Of a stretch of 26,834 bases of DNA, positions 8,913 to 16,814 are shown piece after piece; position 1 is the first letter of the stretch; each line of letters begins with the position of its first letter. Location of the stretch: contig JBBRQD010000078.1 of NCBI GenBank assembly GCA_038227045.1, forward strand, positions 1-26,834, in the 5' to 3' direction. Source of the stretch: JANXLS01 sp038227045 (GTDB taxonomy: Bacteria; Planctomycetota; SZUA-567; H5-PLA8). The translations under genes were made by a program, and so were the position numbers. A model generated the notes under the pieces. That model was not told where the DNA came from and did no database searches. It saw nothing but the letters and a program-made list of their open reading frames with translations.

Positions 8913-9338
8913 CTATGCTGAAAAATTCGCTTTCGTAACGGGAACGTAATTGTGCTCGATTCCGTGGCGCGCTTCGATTTCGCGCGCGGACTTCAGATAT
9001 TTCTCGTATAGCGCGTTGCGCTCTTCTTCGTACGTTCGATCGCAGAAATAAATTCGGCATCCGATGGCGCGGTGCTCGCGCGCGCCGCAGAGTGTTCCGC
9101 GCAGATAGGGGCACTTACCTTCGCTCGCTTGTGCCGTATCCGGCCCCTCCCCGCACGCGGCCATTTCGGCGGCTTCGAGATTCGTGACATACAGAATATG
9201 TTCGGATGCGACGAAATTGCAGCAATATCCGCGCGCGTCGCAGTAGCGCCGGAACGGTGCGAGTTCACGCGCGAGTTGCGCATAGAGCGCGCGGAGTTCG
9301 ACGAGGGCGGGTTCGGGGACGGTGGGCATGGACGCCAC
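8913..9338 (-). CDS. YkgJ-like cysteine-cluster protein (putative Zn/Fe binding)
   Basis: A 141-residue soluble protein of the CxxCxxCC/YkgJ type, thought to bind zinc or an iron-sulfur centre; the function of the family is not settled. Cysteines lie at 33, 39, 40 (GYCCNF), 76, 84, 94 and 99 (AIGCRIYFC), the spacing expected for this family. The GTG at 9338 is chosen because GGAG lies 7 bp upstream, overlapping the recN stop region; the ATG three codons later is too far from it. It starts 4 bp after the recN stop, so the two are almost certainly co-transcribed. Confidence 0.8.
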   Translation of the reverse strand: MASMPTVPEPALVELRALYAQLARELAPFRRYCDARGYCCNFVASEHILYVTNLEAAEMAACGEGPDTAQASEGKCPYLRGTLCGAREHRAIGCRIYFCDRTYEEERNALYEKYLKSAREIEARHGIEHNYVPVTKANFSA

Positions 9339-9342
9339 TTTC

Positions 9343-11130
9343 TTACTCCGCGGCTTTCAACATGGCGTCGGCTTCTTCGCGGGTGTGCGACGAGGCTTCG
9401 TTCCCGCGCAGCATCGATGCAATTTCGTCGATGCGCGCGCCGCCCGTGAGCCGCTCGACGACGACCGTTGTCGTCTTGCCAGTCTGACCCTTCGACACTT
9501 TGAACTGGCGTTGCGCGCAGGCCGCGAGTTGCGGCTGGTGCGTGACGCAGATGACCTGGCGCACGGAGGCAAGATCGCGCAATTTTTTCCCGAGCATCGC
9601 GCCGAGCCGTCCGCCCACGCCGGAGTCCACTTCGTCGAAAACCACGACCGGAAGCCGGTCCGCGCCGCCTGCTCGCGCGAGCACACCTTTAAGCGCCAGC
9701 ATGACGCGTGCGATTTCGCCGCCCGACGCGCTTTCGCGCAACGGCTTCGGAGGCAGGTCGGGATTGGCCGTGAACATAATCTCCGCGCATTCCGCTCCGC
9801 TGGATTTCAAATTCGACGGAATCAGCGCGTCTGCTTCAGGCTCACTTTCGTTCGGATCGAATGCGGTGTTTGCATCCTTTTTTTCAACGACCGATGTGCC
9901 GGTGCTGGCTTCGTGCGGCGTGAGTTCGAGATTCAGGGTGGCGTTGTTGAGGCCCATTCCGTGCAATTCCGCGTTGACCTTTTTTTCAAGCTGCCGCGCG
10001 CCGAATTTGCGTTTCCGCGACAGCGCGCCACACGCCGCTTTCAGCGCGTCGATGGCGCGCGCGAGGTCTTTCTCGCACGCCTCGGTATGCGTTTCAAGCT
10101 GATCGAGTCCCGACAATTCCGCGCGCAACTTGTCGCGCAACGCCGTCAGCTCGGCGAAACCGCGCCCATGTTTGCGCTGCAACGATTTCAATTTCGCAAA
10201 ATTATCTTCAAGTTCGGCGAGGCGCTCGGGGTCGCTGCGGGCTTTGTCGGCGAGCGCGGCGGCTTCGTGCGCGGCGTCGCGCACATCGGCGAGCATGGAT
10301 TCGATCCGCTCGTTCAGTTCCGCCGCGTCCGGCCCGGTATCGCCCGCCGCGGTCAAAGCTTTTAACGCGCGCGACAGAAACTGCGCCGCGCCGTCGCCAT
10401 CCTCGCCGTCGAGCAGCGCGCCCGCGGAGAGCGCGGCTTCGTGAATTTTTTCCGCGCCGCGCAACAGCTTCAATTCGCCTTCCAGTTCGGCCGGATCGAA
10501 ATCGTCGAGCCGCGCGTCTTCCAGTTCGTTGAGTTGAAAGCGCGTCAGATCCTGCCGTCCCTGCCGGTCGCGCGCGGCGCGGCGCAATTCGGCGAGACGC
10601 CTGGCGGCATCGAGCGCGGCGCGATGTGCCACGCGCACCGACTCGCGTTCCGTCTCCGCTTCGGAGAAACGGTCGAGGATTTCCAGCCGCGCCGGCGCGC
10701 GCAGCAAGGATTGATTTTCATTCTGGCCATGAATGTCCAGCAGGCGTTCGCCGAGTTCCTTCAACGCCGGCAGGGCGATCGGCCTGCCATTGGCGTGCGC
10801 CCGCGAGCGGCCGGTCTTGGGAATCGCGCGCGAGAGCACCAGTTCCCCGACGCCGCTTCCATCGTCTTCGAACGCAATGCCCAAATCGCGCGTGAAGGCC
10901 GCGACCAGTTCCTTGTCGTGGAGAATGAAGCGTGCGGAGACTTCGGCTTGCGCCGCGCCGCTGCGAATCATGGCGGCGTCGCCGCGCGCGCCGAGCAGGA
11001 ATTCGATGGCGTCGAGCAGAAGGCTTTTGCCCGCGCCCGTTTCGCCCGTGAACGCGTTGAAACCCGCATCGAATTCGATGCGCGCCGCGGCGATCAGGAG
11101 GAGGTTTTCGATGCGGAGTTCGGAGAGCAT
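9343..11130 (-). CDS. recN: DNA repair protein RecN
   Basis: A 595-residue SMC-like ATPase that acts early in double-strand-break repair, helping tether and process DNA ends before RecA. The Walker A motif GETGAGKS is at 29-36. A central coiled-coil region rich in Ala, Glu, Arg and Leu follows. The ABC signature ASGGE and the Walker B segment VVVFDEVDSGVGG (from about 495) come near the C terminus. The length and domain order are normal for RecN. The start is an ATG at 11130, 11 bp after the stop of the tRNA-binding-protein gene. In many bacteria recN is SOS-controlled; I did not find a LexA-type box here, and the gene seems to be driven from the upstream gene. Confidence 0.95.
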   Translation of the reverse strand: MLSELRIENLLLIAAARIEFDAGFNAFTGETGAGKSLLLDAIEFLLGARGDAAMIRSGAAQAEVSARFILHDKELVAAFTRDLGIAFEDDGSGVGELVLSRAIPKTGRSRAHANGRPIALPALKELGERLLDIHGQNENQSLLRAPARLEILDRFSEAETERESVRVAHRAALDAARRLAELRRAARDRQGRQDLTRFQLNELEDARLDDFDPAELEGELKLLRGAEKIHEAALSAGALLDGEDGDGAAQFLSRALKALTAAGDTGPDAAELNERIESMLADVRDAAHEAAALADKARSDPERLAELEDNFAKLKSLQRKHGRGFAELTALRDKLRAELSGLDQLETHTEACEKDLARAIDALKAACGALSRKRKFGARQLEKKVNAELHGMGLNNATLNLELTPHEASTGTSVVEKKDANTAFDPNESEPEADALIPSNLKSSGAECAEIMFTANPDLPPKPLRESASGGEIARVMLALKGVLARAGGADRLPVVVFDEVDSGVGGRLGAMLGKKLRDLASVRQVICVTHQPQLAACAQRQFKVSKGQTGKTTTVVVERLTGGARIDEIASMLRGNEASSHTREEADAMLKAAE

Positions 11131-11141
11131 TCTCGATTCGC

Positions 11142-11588
11142 CTATGAAACTTCGAGCCCGCTTGGCGCGGGGCCGTCGGTGGTGACCAGGCGCAACCCGC
11201 CTTCGGGCAGGCGCACGGCCAGCAACATTCCGTAGCTCATTTCACCGCGCAGTTTCGACGGCAGTAAATTGTTCACCACGACGATGGTCTTGCCGACCAT
11301 TTGTTCAGCCGTATAGAACTGCCGGATTCCGGAGACAATCTGCTTGGTTTCCGCGCCGACTTTGACCTGAAGAATCAACAAACGGTCGGCCTTGGGATGC
11401 GGGATGGCGCTGGCGACTTCGCCTGTCACGAGTTTGACTTTAAAGAAATCGTCGATGCCAATCAGCGCGACGCCTTCGGGCTTGGCGTCGGCAACCGCAG
11501 GCACCGGAGGCACGGCGGAGGCCACGGTGGGTTCTGAAATCGCCGGAATTGGGGCGGCCACGGGCTGCGGCGGAATGGGGTCGGACAT
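11142..11588 (-). CDS. Stand-alone tRNA-binding domain protein (Trbp111/CsaA/MetG C-terminal type)
   Basis: A 148-residue protein with an Ala/Pro-rich N-terminal 40 residues and a tRNA-binding OB-fold domain (about 44-145) of the kind found in Trbp111, CsaA and the C terminus of bacterial methionyl-tRNA synthetases. Diagnostic segments are HPKADRL (64-70), the VSGIRQFY stretch, NLLPSKLRGEMSYGM and the terminal ATDG-like LVTTDG. Free-standing copies typically dimerise and bind tRNA without sequence specificity, or act as a detached synthetase appendix. No MetG catalytic domain is in the window. The start is an ATG at 11588 with GAGGAG 10 bp upstream. It appears to be the first gene of an operon with recN and the cysteine-cluster gene. 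Confidence 0.9.
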   Translation of the reverse strand: MSDPIPPQPVAAPIPAISEPTVASAVPPVPAVADAKPEGVALIGIDDFFKVKLVTGEVASAIPHPKADRLLILQVKVGAETKQIVSGIRQFYTAEQMVGKTIVVVNNLLPSKLRGEMSYGMLLAVRLPEGGLRLVTTDGPAPSGLEVS

Positions 11589-11658
11589 TTAAATATTGCT
11601 CCTCAATTTCGAAGGTGTTCCAAGCCGCAGAAATTTTACGCGAAAGCATTCAAAAGAA

Positions 11659-11685
11659 AAAAGGAAGATCGGAGATCTTCCTTTT
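11659..11685 (-). terminator. Rho-independent terminator of the TPR gene
   Basis: A perfect 12-bp inverted repeat (AAAAGGAAGATC at 11659-11670, its complement at 11674-11685) with a 3-nt loop. On the minus strand it is followed by a T-rich run (11651-11658). It lies 46 bp beyond the stop of the TPR gene and just before the start of the tRNA-binding-protein gene, so it separates two minus-strand transcription units. Confidence 0.85.
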
Positions 11686-11731
11686 ACTTTGGAGATGAAT
11701 TCGCCGTTCCCAAGCTAATCGAAGCGCTACT

Positions 11732-13366
11732 TTAGCGACTGCGGTTGACATCCGTCTGGATCGGTTGAGGACCGTCGTCTTCGATGATCGTCGGCAATTT
11801 TCGAGTTGTCGGTATCGGTTTAACCGGGTCCTTGGTGGGCAGCAGCTCCGCGACGTTCGACTTCACCGGCTCTGCCAATTTGGCCTGAGTGCCGGGTTCG
11901 AGGGACTTGCTCGTCGCCTTGTTGACAGGTTTCGGCGCTTCATTTTCGCGGCCCAGTTCCTTCAACAAATCGAGCTCCAATGCGCGGGCGTCCTGGTTCG
12001 CATCTTCGTACTTGAGCGCATTGCGGACGTTTTCGAGCGCCTCCGTGTAGATCTTTTTGGCGTCTTCAGGCTTGTTGTCCTTTTTCGCCGCGTCGCCCTG
12101 CAAGCGCGTCACGACCGCGTATTTGAAGTACGGTTCCGGGCGGTTGGGTGACAAATCCTTCGCGAATGCGAATTCGCGCTTGGCATCTTCGAGCTGTTTC
12201 ATCGTCAGCAGCACGTCGCCCAATTCCATGTGCATCGCGGGGTCCGCCGCGCGCAAAATGACCGCCTGGCTCAATTCCTGTTTGGCCAGTTCGAACTTGC
12301 CTTGCTTGATGAAAATAACGGCACGGTTGCGGTTGGCTTCGGGAAGCTGGTTGCGCGGCGCGAGCTTCTGCGCGAATTCCAATTCCTTGAAGCCGGCTCT
12401 TTCGTCTCCCAGCATGGCCAGGGCCAAGCCCAGTTCAGCGCGCGCTTCGGGATTGCCCGGAGCCAGCGTGACGGCGCGTTCCGCCGCTTCTTTCGCTTCG
12501 TCGTAGTGTTCAATGTATTCGTCGGCTCGCGCCATGTAAATCAACGTTGTCACATTGGTGCCGTCGCGAATTAGCGCTTCCGCGAAGGCATTGCGGGCGT
12601 TCGTGAACAGGCGCAATTCATAGCACGCGCGGCCCAGCAGCGCCCATGCGCGCGTTTCCGCGACGACCGGCAATTGCAGTTTCAGCGCGTTTTCAAACGC
12701 CTGCGCCGCAAGGTCGTAGCGCTTGCGCGACAATTGTTTGGCGCCCAATTCCAGATGTCTCAGCGTCGTCTCGCGCAACGCGGTTTCCGGAATGATTTCC
12801 GCACCCTTGATTTCAAACCACGGTGTATTTTCGCTTCTCGAACGCTCCTGAATCCACAGATGCACCGGCGTGTACATGGGGATGTGAAGCAGTTTTTCGG
12901 CCAGTTCTTTTTTCCGGCGGTCGAGGTAAAAGAGCAAATGAATCGATTCGCGGCCTTCCTTGGTCCACAATTCGGTGCCGTATGCCCACGCGCTGAAATT
13001 CATATAGCCTTCTTCATGGAAGGGCGCCGTGAACGGGCGGTAAATCGATCCGTCTTTGCCCCAATAGACATCAAGCTGGATATTGTGATCCAGAAAGAAC
13101 GCGGGTTCGGAGCGCACTTTGTCCAGCGTGGTCGGATCGAAGTTGGCCAGTTCCTTCGGATAGACTTCGAAATACTTGTCCCATGTCGTGCGCATGTGTT
13201 GAAAGGTGTGGCGCCACTGTGCGCGCAACGATTCCTGATAGATGCAGGGCTTGATAAACGGACTCTGAATCTCGGTGCCCGGCTCGTCGCTGCCGGCCAC
13301 GCTGAACACGATGGCCAACGCCAGCCCCAACATCATCGGCTTCAAGATCCTGAAATGCTTTTCCAC
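11732..13366 (-). CDS. Exported tetratricopeptide-repeat protein
   Basis: A 544-residue protein. The N-terminal hydrophobic segment (residues 11-26, after basic KHFRILK) is a probable signal peptide; no lipobox cysteine is present. Residues 30-190 form a domain I do not recognise, rich in aromatic residues. Residues about 205-425 hold helical TPR repeats with the usual alternation (for example ALGRACYELRLFTNARNAF, then AELGLALAMLGDERAGF and MELGDVLLTMKQLEDAKREF). The C-terminal 100 residues are Pro/Lys-rich and probably disordered. TPR arrays bind other proteins, so it is probably a periplasmic scaffold; the partner is unknown. The GTG start at 13366 has AAGGG 9 bp upstream. It ends before a strong terminator and appears monocistronic. 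Confidence 0.82.
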   Translation of the reverse strand: MEKHFRILKPMMLGLALAIVFSVAGSDEPGTEIQSPFIKPCIYQESLRAQWRHTFQHMRTTWDKYFEVYPKELANFDPTTLDKVRSEPAFFLDHNIQLDVYWGKDGSIYRPFTAPFHEEGYMNFSAWAYGTELWTKEGRESIHLLFYLDRRKKELAEKLLHIPMYTPVHLWIQERSRSENTPWFEIKGAEIIPETALRETTLRHLELGAKQLSRKRYDLAAQAFENALKLQLPVVAETRAWALLGRACYELRLFTNARNAFAEALIRDGTNVTTLIYMARADEYIEHYDEAKEAAERAVTLAPGNPEARAELGLALAMLGDERAGFKELEFAQKLAPRNQLPEANRNRAVIFIKQGKFELAKQELSQAVILRAADPAMHMELGDVLLTMKQLEDAKREFAFAKDLSPNRPEPYFKYAVVTRLQGDAAKKDNKPEDAKKIYTEALENVRNALKYEDANQDARALELDLLKELGRENEAPKPVNKATSKSLEPGTQAKLAEPVKSNVAELLPTKDPVKPIPTTRKLPTIIEDDGPQPIQTDVNRSR

Positions 13367-13725
13367 TAGAGCGCCCTTTCATCGGTCCTGTTTAGGATGC
13401 CATTCGGCATCGGCTCGCATTGTCGCCGCTTCGGCATCTTTGCCCTTCGCCCGATAAGAATTTCGGGCGGCGACAACGACAGTGTAACAAAGCGGGTATT
13501 GTGTATCCGGTATATTATCGGGTTTTGGCCTCGTGCGCTACAGAAAAACCTTCGCCTCTTTTCCCGAGTTCGAAAAAAACGCAACTGGCTCCTTAATTGG
13601 TCGGAAACACACTATCACTTTACCTCACGACGTGCGCGCGTCCATGCTCTTAGATGCGATTTTTTGATGGAATGAATGCACGTGCGCTTTGCCTCCGGTT
13701 ATTATCGGACGATCAGCGGCTACAC
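13367..13725. other. 359-bp intergenic region between hisS and the TPR gene
   Basis: No gene or RNA gene is supported here. It should hold the promoter and leader of the TPR gene (minus strand) and the end of the hisS transcript. Two short hairpins lie in the leader: GATGCC/GGCATC near 13396-13411, and CGCCCGA (13448-13454) / TCGGGCG (13463-13469). The AT-rich stretch near 13508-13516 reads GATAATATA on the minus strand and could be a -10 region, but I found no well-spaced -35. I see no clear terminator after hisS. Confidence 0.4.
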
Positions 13726-15555
13726 TTAAATTGAAAGCTTCTTAATTGCCTGCTCCAGCGTCGTTTCTTCCTGTGTCTTTGCGTTCAAATCTTTGAGCAT
13801 CAAGGTGCCTTTGGCGATTTCGTTGCCACCTAAAATTGCGGCGAACGGAATGCCCTTCTTGCTGGCGGCGGAGAGCTGCTTGTCGATCTTCGGCTTCTTC
13901 TCGTTGTCGAGAAGCATCTCGGACGCGATCCCGGCGGCGCGCAGTTTTCCGAGCACCTCAAGCGCGGGCAGCACGCAATCCGCGTCCATCGCCACGACAC
14001 ACACGCGGCTCGTCGCGGCGCTTTTCGTGACGAGCTTCAATTCGGCGAGACCCGCGAAGAGGCGGTCGATGCCGACGCTGATTCCCACCGCCGGTGTCGG
14101 CTTGCCAGAATAGCGCTCGATCAATTTGTCGTAGCGTCCGCCGGACATCACGCTGCCATAGCCGGGCAGATCGGTGAGGAACGTTTCGTAGACTGTTCCC
14201 GTGTAATAATCGAGGCCGCGCGCGATGGAGAAGTCGAGGATGTAAGTGGGGCTTGGACTGGACGGACTGGCAGTCCGTCCTACTTGAGCGTCGACGTATT
14301 GTTTCACCGCGCGCAATTCCGCGAGGGCTTCATCGCCGACCGCGCCTACGAGAGCGCTGAATTGCGCGAGCATTTCATCGAAGCTGCCGGCGATTTCGAC
14401 GAAGCGGATGATGGTCTCGATTTGTTCGGCGTTGCATTTCGCGTCGCTGTCGAGAAGTTCGCGCACGCGCTGCTTGCCTTGCGACGGAAGCTTGTCGATC
14501 GTGCGGAAAATCGCCATCATCTGGCGTTCATCGGAAACGATGAGTTTCTGCCCGAGCGCCGAAAGGACTTTGCGGTTGTTGAAGCGTACTTCGGCATTGA
14601 CTCCGAGTTCCTGCATCACGGCGAAATCGAGGGCGATGCATTCAGCGTCATACATCAGCGACGCCGAGCCGACGATGTCGCAGTCGCATTGAAAGAATTC
14701 GCGAAAGCGCCCGCGCCCAGGATTCTCCGCACGCCAGACCGGCGCGACCTGATAGCGCTTAAAGGGCTTCTGCAAATCGGCGTATTGCGCCGCAACGCGC
14801 GCAAGAGGCACAGTGAGATCGTAGCGCAGACAGACATCGCGGCCGCCGTTGTCGCGGAATCGGAAGAGCAGTTTTTCGGCATCGCCGCCTAATTTGCCAA
14901 GCAGAATATCAGCGTATTCAAGAGCCGGCGTTTGAAGCGGCGCGAAGCCGAAGCGTTCAAAGACACGCGTAATGGCCGTGATCATCGCCTGGCGCGGCAG
15001 CATATCTTCGGGCAAATAATCGCGGAAGCCTTTCAACGTGCGCGGCTCAATGACGGCCCCGCCAGATTTCTTCGCGGATTCGAAATCAAGAAGGTTCAGC
15101 GAGTCGCCCAGAAACGATTTTAAATCGTCGGCTGCAACGAGCGTTTCGACGAGCGGATCGCCAGTGGAAACGGCGATATTTTCGGAATCGAAAACACGGC
15201 CGTCGGCGACGACAGGGAGCTTTTTATCCAGCGCGGCGAAGGGCGATACGGCGTTCATGGATGCGCCGAAATGCCCCTCAATTAACTCCTGCGGATAATA
15301 ATCGGCCTCCTGCCCCAGCAATTTGGAAAGCGTCTTCACGTCAAGACGTTCGGGCGCGGGCAACAGCAGCAGAAACGCCGCACCTGTGGTTTTGTACTGC
15401 ATCGCCAGCGCTTTGACGCATTGTTCAGGCAGGATGCCAAACGCTTTCGCAAGCTCGTCGGCGCGTTCGCGCGGATTTTGCGGCGGGGTCGGCAGAGAGA
15501 TGGCTCGTATTAACGAGAAACCTTTGCTCGTAAATTGACCTTCGTAACTGGACAT
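13726..15555 (-). CDS. hisS: Histidyl-tRNA synthetase with N-terminal YbaK/ProX-like editing domain
   Basis: At 609 residues it is about 170-180 longer than a usual bacterial HisRS. The catalytic core starts near residue 170 with motif 1 (TLKGFRDYLPEDM). Motif 2 (FKRYQVAPVWRAENPGRGRF), the histidine motif ARGLDYYTGTVYETF, motif 3 (AVGISVGIDRLF) and an anticodon-binding domain follow. The N-terminal extension looks like the YbaK/prolyl-tRNA deacylase fold. PEQCVKAL carries K48 at the place of the catalytic lysine. LLLLPAPERLDVKTLSKLLG, VSPF and a dpL..tL..ADDL tail match further conserved blocks, but the GG loop of YbaK is not kept. It may clear mischarged tRNA, or it may only help binding. 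The ATG has AAGGTG upstream. A short palindrome lies in the linker before the histidine motif. The gene charges tRNA-His and is presumably essential. Confidence 0.94.
   Translation of the reverse strand: MSSYEGQFTSKGFSLIRAISLPTPPQNPRERADELAKAFGILPEQCVKALAMQYKTTGAAFLLLLPAPERLDVKTLSKLLGQEADYYPQELIEGHFGASMNAVSPFAALDKKLPVVADGRVFDSENIAVSTGDPLVETLVAADDLKSFLGDSLNLLDFESAKKSGGAVIEPRTLKGFRDYLPEDMLPRQAMITAITRVFERFGFAPLQTPALEYADILLGKLGGDAEKLLFRFRDNGGRDVCLRYDLTVPLARVAAQYADLQKPFKRYQVAPVWRAENPGRGRFREFFQCDCDIVGSASLMYDAECIALDFAVMQELGVNAEVRFNNRKVLSALGQKLIVSDERQMMAIFRTIDKLPSQGKQRVRELLDSDAKCNAEQIETIIRFVEIAGSFDEMLAQFSALVGAVGDEALAELRAVKQYVDAQVGRTASPSSPSPTYILDFSIARGLDYYTGTVYETFLTDLPGYGSVMSGGRYDKLIERYSGKPTPAVGISVGIDRLFAGLAELKLVTKSAATSRVCVVAMDADCVLPALEVLGKLRAAGIASEMLLDNEKKPKIDKQLSAASKKGIPFAAILGGNEIAKGTLMLKDLNAKTQEETTLEQAIKKLSI
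14260..14280. repeat. Perfect 9-bp palindrome inserted in frame within hisS
   Basis: GGACGGACT at 14260-14268 pairs with AGTCCGTCC at 14272-14280 around a 3-nt loop. It encodes part of the segment AQVGRTASPSSPSP, which lies between the variable helical region and the histidine motif and does not look like normal HisRS sequence. It resembles dispersed palindromic repeats that can enter reading frames, as in Rickettsia palindromic elements. The frame stays open. Confidence 0.55.
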
Positions 15556-15591
15556 CGTGTCACCTTATTCTGTCGTAAAAACCAAAAATAT

Positions 15592-15630
15592 ATTCGCGAA
15601 GATTCGCGTAAATTCGCGTTATCCGCGGTT
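15592..15630. repeat. Short ATTCGCG repeats upstream of hisS
   Basis: ATTCGCG occurs at 15592, 15602 and 15612, one per helical turn of about 10 bp, followed by CCGCGG. The block lies in the roughly 110-bp gap between the hisS start and the accA stop, where the hisS promoter could be. It could be a dispersed repeat fragment or a protein-binding array; the sequence does not decide. Confidence 0.35.
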
Positions 15631-15664
15631 AAAAAATGCCTTCGCCGTTTGCCGTTTTTCGCGG

Positions 15665-16651
15665 TTAATTCGCGACCCCGTTTTCGCTGTATCGTCCCAG
15701 CGCCCGAAGTTTTTTGTAGCGGCGTTCCAATAGTTTGTCGGTCGGCTGCGCGCTCAATTCGGCGAGTTCCTTCAGGATTGTTTTCTTCAGCAGTTTGGCC
15801 GCCGCGCCGCGGTCGCGGTGAGCGCCCCCGAGCGGTTCGGCGACGATGCTGTCGACAATCCCCAGGCGCAGCAACTCCGGCGCGGTGATGCGCAGCGCTT
15901 CCGCGGCGTCCGCTTTGCGTTCCGCGTCCTTCCACAAAATCGACGCGCAGCCTTCCGGACTGATCACGCTGAAGTAGGCAAATTCCTGAATCAACAAGCG
16001 GTCGCCCACGCCGATGCCCAGCGCGCCGCCGGAGCCACCTTCTCCGATCACGATGCAGACGACCGGAACTTTCAAGCCGGACATTACGAACAGATTGTGC
16101 GCGATGGCCTGGGATTGTCCGCGCTCTTCGGCGCCGATATCGGGAGCGGCCCCTTTAGTGTCGATCAGGCAGACGATCGGCAATTTCAGCTTCTCCGCCA
16201 GACGCATTTTCAGCAGCGCTTTGCGAAAGCCTTCGGGTTGCGGCGAGCCGAAATTGCAGATCGAGCGCTCCTGAACGTCGCGGCCTTTGTGCTGGCCGAT
16301 GAGCATGAAGCGCACGCCGTCGATCTGCGCCAGACCGGAGAGAATCGCGCGGTCGTCGCCGAACGTGCGGTCACCGTGAAGCTCGATGAATTCCTCGCAC
16401 ATCATCTCGACGTAATCGGCGGTCTGCGGTCGGTGCACGTGCCGCGCCATCTGGATGCGGTCCCAGGCGGTCAACTTCGCGACGATGTCCTTTTGAGCGA
16501 CTTCCCGCAATGCAATCTGCCGCGCAATCTCAAGGCTGAGATCGACGTTATTCTGCTTGCAGAGATCTTCCAGTTTGCGAATCCGATCGTCGAACTCCTT
16601 CAACACCGATTCGAATGGCAAATAATGACTGCTGGAGGGACGTAGCGACAT
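15665..16651 (-). CDS. accA: Acetyl-CoA carboxylase carboxyltransferase subunit alpha
   Basis: A 328-residue subunit of the carboxyltransferase that transfers CO2 from biotin-BCCP to acetyl-CoA, giving malonyl-CoA for fatty acid synthesis. It works as an alpha2beta2 complex with AccD, which is not in this window. Diagnostic blocks are HGDRTFGDDRAILSG, NFGSPQPEGFRKALLKM, GAEERGQSQAIAHNL, GEGGSGGALGIGVGD and VISPEGCASILWKDA. The length is normal. One usually invariant stretch differs: where most AccA proteins read DTPGAYPGIG, this one reads DTKGAAPDIG, near the substrate-binding loop. The start is an ATG at 16651. A divergent gene starts at 16815, so the 163-bp gap must hold both promoters. Confidence 0.96.
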   Translation of the reverse strand: MSLRPSSSHYLPFESVLKEFDDRIRKLEDLCKQNNVDLSLEIARQIALREVAQKDIVAKLTAWDRIQMARHVHRPQTADYVEMMCEEFIELHGDRTFGDDRAILSGLAQIDGVRFMLIGQHKGRDVQERSICNFGSPQPEGFRKALLKMRLAEKLKLPIVCLIDTKGAAPDIGAEERGQSQAIAHNLFVMSGLKVPVVCIVIGEGGSGGALGIGVGDRLLIQEFAYFSVISPEGCASILWKDAERKADAAEALRITAPELLRLGIVDSIVAEPLGGAHRDRGAAAKLLKKTILKELAELSAQPTDKLLERRYKKLRALGRYSENGVAN

Positions 16652-16779
16652 GAGCGGGGTTCCGTGTGAAACAAGGATAAAGTGTCCCGCGTAAAATAAC
16701 TTCAGGCGGGAGCGAATTCAATGACATTCGTTGATGCAAGCGAGATTTGCGCGCGTCTATGCTGCGTTCCAATAACGGA

Positions 16780-16808
16780 TTTACAATTCATGGGCATTAA
16801 CCTAAATT
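16780..16808 (+). promoter_or_regulatory. Sigma-70-like promoter giving a leaderless transcript of the 16815 gene
   Basis: TTTACA (16780-16785), a 17-bp spacer and TAAATT (16803-16808), with the ATG only 6 bp after the -10 box. No Shine-Dalgarno is present. Transcription from here would start at or next to the start codon. Confidence 0.5.
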
Positions 16809-16814
16809 AAATTC

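Noticed and set aside
13367..13725. Possible tRNA, riboswitch or T-box leader near hisS
   Set aside because: No cloverleaf or T-box core was visible, and the region is downstream of hisS, not upstream.
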